A DNA stretch of 64,000 nucleotides from positions 930,001 to 994,000 of the forward strand of contig NZ_JAKZHU010000001.1 in the NCBI RefSeq assembly GCF_022568795.1. The letters are read 5' to 3'. Position 1 is the first letter of the stretch. Each line of letters opens with the position of its first letter. Both the position numbers and the translations under genes were made by a program. The notes under the pieces are model-generated. The model saw nothing but the letters and a program-made list of their open reading frames with translations. It searched no databases and was not told the origin of the DNA. The DNA is from Arsenicicoccus dermatophilus. Lineage in GTDB: Bacteria > Actinomycetota > Actinomycetes > Actinomycetales > Dermatophilaceae. Below, piece after piece: positions 1-7,707 of this stretch.

Positions 1-1
1 T

Positions 2-673
2 CACCCCCGCCCCTGGCAGGTCGTGACCGCGGACCACCAGCAGGCCGGTCGCGGGCGGCTGACGCGCTCCTGGGAGACGCCGCCCGGGATGGCGGTGACC
101 CTGTCGGCCTGCGTCCCGGCCCCGGTCGCGCGGGCTGCCGACCTCGGCTGGCTGCCGCTCCTCACCGGGCTCGCCGTCCGCGACGGGCTCGTCTCGCTGG
201 GCCTGCCGGACGCGGTGCTGAAGTGGCCCAACGACGTCCTGGTCACCACCGACGACGAGCGGAAGGTCTGCGGCGTGCTCTGCGAGCTCGTGCCCGCGGC
301 GGGCCTGGCCGTGCTCGGTCTGGGGATCAACGTGCACCAGCAGCGGGGCGACCTGCCGGTGGAGCGCGCGACCTCGCTCGCCCTGTGCGGCCTGGACGTC
401 GGGCGGGAGGACGTGGTCGTCGCGGTGCTCACGGCCCTCGGCCGCCGTCACGCCCAGTGGGCGCTCCCCGCACGGCTGCCCACGCTCGTCCGGGAGTATG
501 CCGACGCCTGCGCGACGATCGGCCGGGAGGTCGCGATCAGCCTCCCGGACGGCTCGGTGCGCCACGGGCGGGCCGAGCGCGTCGACGCCGCCGGCCGCCT
601 GGTCGTGCGCACCGACGTCGGCGAGACGGCCCATGCGGCCGGGGACGTCGTGCACGCGCGCCTCGCGGACTGA
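2..673 (+). CDS. birA: Biotin--[acetyl-CoA-carboxylase] ligase, 5'-truncated by the window edge
   Basis: Attaches biotin, through biotinyl-AMP, to the biotin carrier domain of acyl-CoA carboxylases. The frame is open from base 2, so the true start lies outside the window. Visible family motifs are QQAGRGRLTRSW (the adenylate-binding GRGR loop), the conserved KWPNDVLV and GLGINVHQQ. A small C-terminal beta-barrel-like segment follows (ISLPDGSVRHGRAERVD). No N-terminal DNA-binding domain can be judged because that end is missing. The TGA stop is at 671-673. In mycobacteria birA also sits near GtrA, purK and purE, which matches this neighbourhood. Confidence 0.93.
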   Translation, partial: HPRPWQVVTADHQQAGRGRLTRSWETPPGMAVTLSACVPAPVARAADLGWLPLLTGLAVRDGLVSLGLPDAVLKWPNDVLVTTDDERKVCGVLCELVPAAGLAVLGLGINVHQQRGDLPVERATSLALCGLDVGREDVVVAVLTALGRRHAQWALPARLPTLVREYADACATIGREVAISLPDGSVRHGRAERVDAAGRLVVRTDVGETAHAAGDVVHARLAD

Positions 674-724
674 GGCAAGATGGTCCCGGCGCGCCGACGT
701 GGGCGTGGCCGGGAGGAGGCAGCC

Positions 725-1870
725 ATGGGTGAGGCCACAGGCCGACCCCGGTCCCTCTCGCAGGCCCAGGCCCGCCTCGACCCGCGCCTGGAGACCGTCC
801 AGACCGAGATCCTCGGCGGGCCCCTGGACCGCGACCGCCGTGAGGTCTCCCGCACCGTCGGCGTCTCGGTGCGCACCGCCGAGAAGTTCTGGAAGGCCCT
901 GGGCTTCCCCGTCAGCCCGCAGGACGACACCGTGTTCTCGCGCTACGACCTCGACGCCATCGGCCAGATGGCCGCGCTGGTGCGCAGCGGGCAGATCGAC
1001 GAGGACACCGCGCTGGGACTGACCCGAGCCTTCGCCCGGACCGCGGACCGGCTCTCGGTCTGGCAGTGCTCGGTCCTCGCCGAGTTCCTCTCCCCCTGGG
1101 CCCAGGGGGACGTCGAGCTGCGCCGCGCGGCCGTGGCCGACGAGGGCCACGACTCCACCCGAGCCGAGCCCGACGAGGCCACCGCCATCGCCGCGGCGGA
1201 GAAGGTCGCCGAGCTCGCCGACGCCCTCGAGCCGCTCCTCGTCTACGCCTGGCGGCGACACCTGGCCGCCGCCACGGCCCGGATGGTCGCCGACGCCGAC
1301 CCCACCGTCAGCACCCAGGGACTGCGCCGTTGCGTGGGATTCGCCGACCTGGTGTCGTTCACCTCGCTCGTGCGACGCCTGTCCGAGCGGGAGCTCGCCC
1401 AGGTCGTGCAACGCTTCGAGGCCCTGTGCTCCGACGTCATCACCACCCACCGCGGCCGGGTCATCAAGACCGTCGGCGACGAGGTGCTCTTCGTCACCAA
1501 GGACCCCGTCGACGGCGCCCGGCTCGCCCTCGACCTCGTCGACGAGATCCGCCACGACGAGCTGCTCCCGCCGGTGCGCGTCGGCCTCGCCCACGGCAAG
1601 CTCGTCTCCCGGCTCGGCGACGTCTTCGGCGACACCGTCAACCGCGCCGCCCGGCTCACCGCGGTCGCCCCCTCCGGCAAGGTCCTCGTCGACGACCACC
1701 TCGCGAGCCTGCTCACCGGCGTGCCCGAGCTGCGGACCGCACGGCAACGCACCCGCACCCTGCGCGGCGTCGGGGTGGTGACCCCCTCCCTGCTGCAGCG
1801 GGCGGTGCCGGCCTCGACCCTGGACGCGCTGCGGCCCGCCATACCTCACCCGCTGCCGCGGCACCCCTGA
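725..1870 (+). CDS. Class III adenylate cyclase (Rv1264-like layout)
   Basis: Makes cAMP from ATP in the cytoplasm; 381 aa. The first ~195 residues are helical with no membrane segment and resemble the regulatory half of Rv1264-type soluble cyclases. The catalytic domain covers about 200-345. All signature residues are visible: metal-binding D208 (FADLVSF) and D252 (TVGDEVLF), adenine-selecting K248 and D303 (VFGDTVN), and transition-state N306 and R310. It should therefore be an active adenylyl rather than guanylyl cyclase. I chose ATG 725 because GGGAGGAGG lies just before it; the in-frame ATG at 680 has no such site. A perfect CRP/GlxR-type site occurs at 61178-61197, so a cAMP receptor is expected in this organism. 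Confidence 0.9.
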   Translation: MGEATGRPRSLSQAQARLDPRLETVQTEILGGPLDRDRREVSRTVGVSVRTAEKFWKALGFPVSPQDDTVFSRYDLDAIGQMAALVRSGQIDEDTALGLTRAFARTADRLSVWQCSVLAEFLSPWAQGDVELRRAAVADEGHDSTRAEPDEATAIAAAEKVAELADALEPLLVYAWRRHLAAATARMVADADPTVSTQGLRRCVGFADLVSFTSLVRRLSERELAQVVQRFEALCSDVITTHRGRVIKTVGDEVLFVTKDPVDGARLALDLVDEIRHDELLPPVRVGLAHGKLVSRLGDVFGDTVNRAARLTAVAPSGKVLVDDHLASLLTGVPELRTARQRTRTLRGVGVVTPSLLQRAVPASTLDALRPAIPHPLPRHP

Positions 1871-1924
1871 CGCCGCACCACGCGGCCCCGCCCCCATCAC
1901 CCGCGCCCGACAGGAGCCTCGCCG

Positions 1925-2734
1925 ATGACCACGCCGACCTTCGACAACGTCACCATCACCCGCCACGGGCAGGAGGGCCACGTCGCCGAGCTCGCCCTCG
2001 ACCGGCCCGAGGCGATGAACGCCGTCTCCACGGCCATGGCCCGCGACCTGGGCGCGGCCACCCGGGCGCTCGCCGACCTGGCGCTCACCGGGGAGGTGCG
2101 CGCGGTCGTGGTGACGTCGACCCACCCCAAGGCCTTCTGCGTGGGCGCGGACCTCAAGGAGCGCAACGGCTTCACCGACGCCGACCTGATGGCGCAGCGG
2201 CCGGTGGCCCGCGGTGCGTATGGCGGGGTGCTGGCGCTCCCGGTGCCCGCCGTCGCTGCGGTCGACGGCTTCGCGCTGGGCGGCGGCTTCGAGATCGCGC
2301 TGTCCTGCGACCTGATCGTGTGCGGGTCCGGGGCCACCGTGGGCCTGCCCGAGGTCTCCGTCGGCGTCATCCCCGGCGGCGGGGGCACCCAGCTGCTCAC
2401 CCGTCGCGTCGGCTGGTCCCGCGCGGCGCGGATGATCTTCACCGCTGCCCGGACGACGGCCGACGAGGCCGCGGCGCTCGGGGCGGTGGACGAGGTCGTC
2501 GAGGCGGGCACCGCCCGGGACCGGGCGCTGGAGATCGCCCAGGTCGTCGCGCAGCACTCGCCGGTGGGCGTCCGCAACGCCAAGAAGGCCATGCGCCTCG
2601 GCACCGACGTGGACCTCGTGGCCGGGCTGGAGATCGAGGACGGCTGCTGGCGGGCGACGGCCTTCAGCGGGGACCGGGCCGAGGGCGTGCGGGCCTTCGC
2701 CGAGAAGCGCACCCCGCGCTGGCCGGGGGTCTGA
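1925..2734 (+). CDS. Enoyl-CoA hydratase/isomerase (crotonase) family protein
   Basis: Crotonase-fold enzyme of 269 aa acting on acyl-CoA. It has the oxyanion-hole segment FCVGADLKER (about 71-80) and the two catalytic glutamates of true hydratases: E123 in GGGFEIALSCDL and E143 in LPEVSVGVIPGGGG. Both being present argues for hydratase chemistry rather than an inert paralogue; the exact substrate cannot be read from sequence. An AGGAG site precedes ATG 1925. The gene stands alone and is followed by a strong hairpin (2743-2779) separating it from the convergent GtrA gene. Confidence 0.88.
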   Translation: MTTPTFDNVTITRHGQEGHVAELALDRPEAMNAVSTAMARDLGAATRALADLALTGEVRAVVVTSTHPKAFCVGADLKERNGFTDADLMAQRPVARGAYGGVLALPVPAVAAVDGFALGGGFEIALSCDLIVCGSGATVGLPEVSVGVIPGGGGTQLLTRRVGWSRAARMIFTAARTTADEAAALGAVDEVVEAGTARDRALEIAQVVAQHSPVGVRNAKKAMRLGTDVDLVAGLEIEDGCWRATAFSGDRAEGVRAFAEKRTPRWPGV

Positions 2735-2742
2735 CCCGCGCC

Positions 2743-2779
2743 GGTCGGCGCCCGCGGCAGCAGCCGTCGGGCGCCGACC
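2743..2779. terminator. Hairpin between convergent genes
   Basis: A perfect 12-bp stem (GGTCGGCGCCCG, 2743-2754, with its complement at 2768-2779) and a 13-nt loop lie between the crotonase gene (+) and the GtrA gene (-). It has no clear T tract, as is usual for high-GC actinobacteria, and could serve both strands. Confidence 0.7.
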
Positions 2780-2801
2780 CGTCGGTGCGGGGTGCGAGCC
2801 C

Positions 2802-3320
2802 TCAGGCGACGGTGGTGGTGGGCTTGCTCGGCTCCTCGGCCCGGGTGCCGGCGACCTCGGGCGCGAGCGGCTCCGGGTCGCCCGGGCGCTCGTCGCGGAA
2901 GACGAAGGTGCGGTAGGCCCAGAAGCGGAACAGGGTGCCCAGCACCAGGCCGACGCCGTTGCCGGCGATGTTGCGGGACAGCGCGTCGGTGCGCCCGAGC
3001 ACGTAGTCGTTGACCAGCAGGCAGGCGGCGGCGATCGCCATGCCGACGACGTTGAAGAACAGGAACATGGCGAACTCGTGCGCCATGGCCGGCCGGCGCC
3101 GGTGCCGATAGGTCCAGAAGCGGTTGCCGAGGTAGGCCACGACCGTCGCCACGGCCACGGCGATGCACTTGGCCTTGGTGGCGCTGTCGTGCATCGGGCC
3201 GGGACTGGCCTGGGTACCCCACAGGGCGTTGGAGATGCCGACGTCGACGACGAAGGCGACGAGCCCGACGGCGCCGAACTTCGCGACCTCGCGCCAGAGC
3301 ACCTCGACGACACGCTGCAA
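2802..3320 (-). CDS. GtrA-family membrane protein
   Basis: Small four-helix membrane protein (172 aa) of the GtrA family, thought to help flip polyprenyl-linked sugars or otherwise serve cell-surface glycosylation. It opens with FGAVGLVAFVVDVGIS, the typical first membrane helix, and three more helices follow (about 55-70, 86-108 and 117-135), then a charged tail. The reading frame only allows a TTG start at 3320 with no good ribosome site. An out-of-frame GTG 23 nt upstream (starting MTTPSSP) would join this frame if a single base were restored in a C5 run, so the annotated start may be wrong (see findings). It lies 96 bp downstream of the acyltransferase on the same strand. Confidence 0.82.
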   Translation of the reverse strand: MQRVVEVLWREVAKFGAVGLVAFVVDVGISNALWGTQASPGPMHDSATKAKCIAVAVATVVAYLGNRFWTYRHRRRPAMAHEFAMFLFFNVVGMAIAAACLLVNDYVLGRTDALSRNIAGNGVGLVLGTLFRFWAYRTFVFRDERPGDPEPLAPEVAGTRAEEPSKPTTTVA

Positions 3321-3416
3321 CCGGGGGACGAGGGGGTAGTCACGGTCGCACCGTACCCGACCTGTCCTGGCGCCGACAGGGGGTGCGACCAGGGATGACC
3401 GTGCGCTGAACGGCCG

Positions 3417-5729
3417 TCACCGCAGCTGCAGGAGCCGGTCGACCCGATCGGCGAGCAGGGGGGCCATCGTGCGGGAGTAGCTCGCCGTCAGGTGGTGGGG
3501 GTCGAGGTAGACGAAGACGTTGCCGATGATGGTCGGGCAGCGGGTGCCGACGCAGTACAGGTCGGTCGGGTCCAGGTGGTGGTAGCCGCGGATCTGCTCC
3601 AGCGCCCGGCCCGGGTCGACGGCGGCCAGGTGGCGGGTCCGGTCCAGGACGCACCCGCCGGTCGCCCCCCGGTCCGGCCGCGAGGAGGAGCACTCGTACA
3701 GGTGCCGGGTGGAGCGGAGGTTGTCGCGCAGCCCGACCACCGTGATCCCCCGGGAGGTGAGGTCGCGCACCAGCGGCTCCACCCCGGGACGCAGCTCCTC
3801 CGCGGGGGAGTCGGCCACCGCGTAGGTCGTGTGCAGGAAGACCAGGTCGGGACGGTCCTGGGCGATGAGGTCGAGGACGGCCTGGTTGCGCCGGGCGCAG
3901 GACCCGGCGTAGTGACGCACCTGCCCGAAGGCGCACCCCCCGGTGAGGTAGGACGTCGCCTGCCACCCGTGCCGGCGGGCCAGCTCGGTCACCAGCGGCA
4001 CCGTGGTCTGCTCGGTGTGCGAGTCGCCGACCACGAGGACCTTGCGGGCGCCCGGACGGGTGGCGGCCAGGACGCCGCAGCCGGTCTTGAGGCCGGCGAG
4101 CCGGGCCGTCTGCCGGGCCGAGCAGGGGCCGGGGAAGCCCGGGACCCACTCCTGGGACAGGGCCAGCGGGCCGGGGATCGGCGGGGCGCCGAAGGTCGGG
4201 GCCGGGGCGCCGGGTGCGAGGGCCCGGGCCCCCGGGTGGTCGCCCGAGCCCGCCTCGGACGCGGCGGCCTGGACCTGCTGGGCGTGGCTGCGCTCGAGGA
4301 TCGCCTGACCCCCGAGCAGCGGGACCAGGCCGACAGCCAGGCTGCCGGCCACCATCGCCGCCTGCAGGCGCAGGGAGGGCCCACGCCGGGGGAAGGCCTG
4401 GGCCGGCCGGTCGACCAGCACGGTGAGCAGCTGGGCCAGCCCGAGCGAGACGGCCATGAGCAGCAGCCCGCTCCACGGCCCGAGCCGCTGCCGGTCCGTC
4501 GCGACCAGGTAGCTCACGAAGACCGGCCAGTGGACGAGGTAGAGCGAGTAGGAGATGTCACCCACCCACATCAGCGGCCGCGCCGACAGCAGCTCGGCGA
4601 CCCGGCCCCGGCCCTCGCCCTGGCCGGTCACCAGGATGGCGCTCACCGCGAGCATGGGGCCCAGCGCCGCCGGGCCCGGGTAGCTGCCGAGGTGCACGGT
4701 GAAGAACAGCAGGAGGACGACCAGCCCCGCACCCGCGGTCAGCCGTGCCGCCCTCGGGGGGAGCCGCACCCACGGGGCGACCGCGGCGACGGCGGAGCCG
4801 AGGGCGAACTCCCACAGCCGGGCGCGCGTGTCGAAGTAGACCGCACCCCCGGCCGGGGCCGCGAGCAGCAGCCAGGCCAGCGAGCCCGCGGCGACCAGGG
4901 CGAAGGTCAGGGCCACGACGGAGCGGACCCCGCGGCCCAGGCGCCGGGCCAGCAGCAGGCAGCTCGCCATCAGCACCGGCCAGAGCAGGAAGACCTGGCC
5001 CTGCATGGACATGGACCACAGGTGCTGCAGCGGGGACGCGGCGCTGTGGTCCTCGGCGAAGTAGTCCGCGGCGAGGGCGGCCAGGCGCCAGTTCTGCCAG
5101 TAGGTCACCGACGCCAGGCCGTCCCACAGGACACCGTGCCAGCGGTTCTGCGGCTGCAGGGCGAGCGCGGCCAGGACGGAGGCGATCACGGTGACCACGA
5201 GCGGGGGCAGGAGCCGCTTGAAGGTCAGCACCCAGCGCTCCACGACGGAGGGGGTCTGACCCCCCTCGGCCCGGCGCAGGAAGGCGCCGGTCATGAGGTA
5301 GGCCGAGATGGTGATGAAGACGTCGACGCCGACGGGGGACCCGAGGCCCCAGGCGTGGTAGCAGAGCACCTGGGCGATGCACAGGGCACGCAGGCCCTGG
5401 ATCTCCGGCCGACGGCCGCGGGAGGGACGGGGGGCCCGGCGGCGGCGTCGGCGCCGGCGGGGCGGCTCGGCGGCCTCGGGCGGCCACACCCGACCCGGCT
5501 CGGCCCGACGGGGCGGATCCGGTCGACGGCCGCCCGAGGACGGCGTAGGACGCGAGGACGGCGCCGGTCGTGGGGGCGGCGTGGGGCGGGAGGACGGCGC
5601 CGGTCGTGGGGCCTGCGCGGGGTGTCTCGGGTCCGGCTCGGGCAGCCACACCTCGACCCCGGAGGAGCGGCGGGTGAGGACCCGTCGGCGGCGTGACCCC
5701 TGCGTCCGCCCCTGCCGCCTGCCTCCCAT
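3417..5729 (-). CDS. Membrane acyltransferase (acyltransferase-3) with C-terminal SGNH domain, OatA-like
   Basis: 770 aa. Residues ~1-110 are a cytoplasmic, proline/arginine-rich disordered stretch with a duplicated 12-residue unit (RPAPSSRPTPPP). About 110-450 form a multi-helix acyltransferase-3 domain beginning EIQGLRALCIAQVLCYHAW, where the histidine is the family's conserved residue. The C-terminal third is an extracytoplasmic SGNH-type esterase/transferase with the nucleophile block KVLVVGDSHTEQ and a late DPHHLT block carrying the Asp-His pair. This layout is that of OatA-type enzymes that O-acetylate peptidoglycan or surface glycans. The acceptor here is unknown; the wall-glycan genes downstream make an envelope polymer likely. 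A TAGGGT box (5739-5744, minus strand) is 9 nt before ATG, so the leader is very short. Confidence 0.86.
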   Translation of the reverse strand: MGGRRQGRTQGSRRRRVLTRRSSGVEVWLPEPDPRHPAQAPRPAPSSRPTPPPRPAPSSRPTPSSGGRRPDPPRRAEPGRVWPPEAAEPPRRRRRRRRAPRPSRGRRPEIQGLRALCIAQVLCYHAWGLGSPVGVDVFITISAYLMTGAFLRRAEGGQTPSVVERWVLTFKRLLPPLVVTVIASVLAALALQPQNRWHGVLWDGLASVTYWQNWRLAALAADYFAEDHSAASPLQHLWSMSMQGQVFLLWPVLMASCLLLARRLGRGVRSVVALTFALVAAGSLAWLLLAAPAGGAVYFDTRARLWEFALGSAVAAVAPWVRLPPRAARLTAGAGLVVLLLFFTVHLGSYPGPAALGPMLAVSAILVTGQGEGRGRVAELLSARPLMWVGDISYSLYLVHWPVFVSYLVATDRQRLGPWSGLLLMAVSLGLAQLLTVLVDRPAQAFPRRGPSLRLQAAMVAGSLAVGLVPLLGGQAILERSHAQQVQAAASEAGSGDHPGARALAPGAPAPTFGAPPIPGPLALSQEWVPGFPGPCSARQTARLAGLKTGCGVLAATRPGARKVLVVGDSHTEQTTVPLVTELARRHGWQATSYLTGGCAFGQVRHYAGSCARRNQAVLDLIAQDRPDLVFLHTTYAVADSPAEELRPGVEPLVRDLTSRGITVVGLRDNLRSTRHLYECSSSRPDRGATGGCVLDRTRHLAAVDPGRALEQIRGYHHLDPTDLYCVGTRCPTIIGNVFVYLDPHHLTASYSRTMAPLLADRVDRLLQLR
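5554..5611. repeat. 36-bp-spaced tandem repeat inside the acyltransferase gene
   Basis: An identical 22-bp unit occurs at 5554-5575 and 5590-5611. It encodes the duplicated 12-residue Pro/Ser/Arg linker of the acyltransferase N-terminus. The 36-bp period keeps frame, so copy-number change would only alter linker length. Confidence 0.75.
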
Positions 5730-5826
5730 GAGGCCCGGACCCTAGCCGTACCGGCTGGTAGATGCCGAATCCCGCGGCAGAGGGCGGTATCTCGGGGTGA
5801 TCGCGTGGGCGCGCGGCCACAGCCCG

Positions 5827-5839
5827 TAGTCTGTGCGCC
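5827..5839 (+). promoter_or_regulatory. Leaderless promoter of purK
   Basis: TAGTCT (5827-5832) is followed by exactly 7 nt and then GTG 5840. With normal -10 geometry, transcription would begin at or next to the start codon. There is no Shine-Dalgarno sequence. Confidence 0.6.
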
Positions 5840-7063
5840 GTGACCTCCGCTCCTCTTCGTGCCCCCGGTGGGTTCCCCGTCGTCGGGATCATCGGCGGCG
5901 GCCAGCTCGCCCGGATGTCGGCGCCGCCCGCCGTCGGCCTGGCCGTCACCCTGTCCGTCCTCGCCGAGTCCGACACCGCCGCCGCGGCCCTCGTCGTGCC
6001 GAGCTCCCCGGTGGGCGACCACACGAGCGTCGACGACGTGGTGGCCTTCGCGCGGCGGTGCGACGTGGTGACCTTCGACCACGAGCACGTGCCCTCGGAG
6101 GTGATCCGGGCCGTGCAGGCCGCCGGGGTGACCGTGGAGCCGCGGCCCGCGGCTCTCGTCCACGCCCAGGACAAGCTCGTGATGCGCCGCCGGCTCACCG
6201 ACCTCGGTATCCCCTGCCCGCGCTGGGCGCAGGTGCGGACCCGGGACGAGCTCGAGGCCTTCGGCGCCGAGGTGGGATGGCCGGTGGTGCTCAAGACCCC
6301 GCGAGGCGGCTACGACGGCAAGGGCGTCCGCCTGGTCGCGTCGGCCGACGAGGCCCAGGACTGGCTGGACGCGGCCGCCGAGCAGGTCGCGGCGGGCGAG
6401 GGCGGCCTGTCCGACGGGCTCCTCGCCGAGCAGGCCGTCCACTTCACCCGTGAGCTCGCCGTGCTCGTCGCCCGCTCCCGGTCCGGTCAGGCCGCGGTGT
6501 GGCCCGTCGTGGAGACGGTGCAGGTCGACGGCATCTGCACCGAGGTCCTCGCTCCCGCACCCGACCTGGACGACACGCTGTCCTCCCTCGTCGCCGAGGC
6601 GGCGCTGCGGATCGCGGGGGAGCTCGACGTCACGGGGGTGATGGCGGTCGAGCTGTTCGAGACGCGGGAGGTCGGGGCGGACGGAGCGCAGCGACCGGCA
6701 TACGTCGTCAACGAGCTGGCCATGCGCCCCCACAACTCCGGTCACTGGACCATCGACGGGTCGGTCACCAGCCAGTTCGAGCAGCACCTGCGCGCGGTGC
6801 TCGACCTGCCGCTCGGGTCGACCCGCTCCCGGGCGCGCTGGACGGTGATGGGCAATGTCCTCGGCGGCGACCATCCCGAGCTCTACCGCACCTACCTGCA
6901 CCTGATGGCGCGCGACCCCGAGATGAAGTTCCACCTCTACGGCAAGGACGTGCGACCGGGACGCAAGATCGGGCACGTCGACGTGTCCGGCGACGACCTG
7001 GACGACCTGCGCGAGCGTGCGCGGCATGCCTGCGACTACCTGCAAGGAGTGGTGACCGAATGA
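5840..7063 (+). CDS. purK: 5-(carboxyamino)imidazole ribonucleotide synthase
   Basis: ATP-grasp enzyme of purine synthesis that carboxylates AIR to N5-CAIR with ATP and bicarbonate; 407 aa. It starts with the nucleotide loop [14 protein letters not shown] and contains the actinobacterial PurK block FDHEHVPSE, the ATP-grasp lysine/glycine loop [11 protein letters not shown] and the conserved [13 protein letters not shown]. The product feeds PurE, whose ATG overlaps the purK stop by 4 nt (ATGA, 7060-7063), so the two are translationally coupled. The GTG start is set by the leaderless promoter immediately upstream. Confidence 0.97.
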   Translation: MTSAPLRAPGGFPVVGIIGGGQLARMSAPPAVGLAVTLSVLAESDTAAAALVVPSSPVGDHTSVDDVVAFARRCDVVTFDHEHVPSEVIRAVQAAGVTVEPRPAALVHAQDKLVMRRRLTDLGIPCPRWAQVRTRDELEAFGAEVGWPVVLKTPRGGYDGKGVRLVASADEAQDWLDAAAEQVAAGEGGLSDGLLAEQAVHFTRELAVLVARSRSGQAAVWPVVETVQVDGICTEVLAPAPDLDDTLSSLVAEAALRIAGELDVTGVMAVELFETREVGADGAQRPAYVVNELAMRPHNSGHWTIDGSVTSQFEQHLRAVLDLPLGSTRSRARWTVMGNVLGGDHPELYRTYLHLMARDPEMKFHLYGKDVRPGRKIGHVDVSGDDLDDLRERARHACDYLQGVVTE

Positions 7064-7578
7064 CCGAATCCCCCCGCCCCGTGGTCGGGCTCGTGATGGG
7101 CTCCGACTCGGACTGGCCCACGATGGAGCGTGCGGCGCAGGCGCTGGACGAGCTGGGCATCGGCTACGAGGCCGACGTCGTGTCGGCGCACCGGATGCCC
7201 ACGGAGATGATCCGGTACGGCGAGACCGCCGCCGAGCGGGGCCTGCAGGTGATCGTCGCGGGCGCCGGCGGGGCCGCCCACCTGCCCGGGATGCTGGCCG
7301 CGGTCACGCCGTTGCCCGTGATCGGGGTCCCGGTGCCGCTGAAGCACCTGGACGGGATGGACTCGCTGCTGTCGATCGTGCAGATGCCGGCAGGGGTGCC
7401 GGTCGCCACCGTGTCCATCGGCGGCGCCCGCAACGCCGGCCTGCTGGCCGCGCGGATCATCGGCGCCGGCACCGACGACGAGGCCCGGCGGGTGCGCGCG
7501 GCGATGGTCGCCTTCCAGGCCGACCTGCGCGACCAGGCCCGCGCCAAGGGCGAGAGGCTGCGCTCCCGACGCGCCTGA
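7060..7578 (+). CDS. purE: N5-carboxyaminoimidazole ribonucleotide mutase
   Basis: Converts N5-CAIR to CAIR in de novo purine synthesis; 172 aa, the usual class I PurE length. Diagnostic segments are [11 protein letters not shown] near residue 14, the catalytic SAHRMP histidine, [12 protein letters not shown] and the substrate loop [28 protein letters not shown] lies 11 nt before ATG, inside the end of purK. A strong hairpin follows at 7608-7650. Confidence 0.97.
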   Translation: MTESPRPVVGLVMGSDSDWPTMERAAQALDELGIGYEADVVSAHRMPTEMIRYGETAAERGLQVIVAGAGGAAHLPGMLAAVTPLPVIGVPVPLKHLDGMDSLLSIVQMPAGVPVATVSIGGARNAGLLAARIIGAGTDDEARRVRAAMVAFQADLRDQARAKGERLRSRRA

Positions 7579-7607
7579 GAGGGCGTCCGAGACCGAGCCG
7601 GGGACGC

Positions 7608-7650
7608 CGGCGGGGGTGGTGCACCCTGCCTCGGTGCACCACCCCCGCCG
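7608..7650. terminator. Bidirectional terminator between purE and the FG-GAP gene
   Basis: A perfect 18-bp stem (7608-7625 with 7633-7650) with a 7-nt loop stands between two convergent transcription units. Confidence 0.85.
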
Positions 7651-7707
7651 TGTCCGGTGGCTCCTGCGTCTCGCCCCGGGTGGGGGAGGCGGGCCGCGAG
7701 CTCGGGG

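Noticed and set aside
680-724. Start of the adenylate cyclase at ATG 680.
   Set aside because: The Shine-Dalgarno-like GGGAGGAGG lies inside that extension and points to ATG 725.
3492-5696. A 734-codon plus-strand frame opposite the acyltransferase, and other very long antisense frames.
   Set aside because: Long antisense frames are normal at this GC content; the minus-strand frame has clear domains and motifs.
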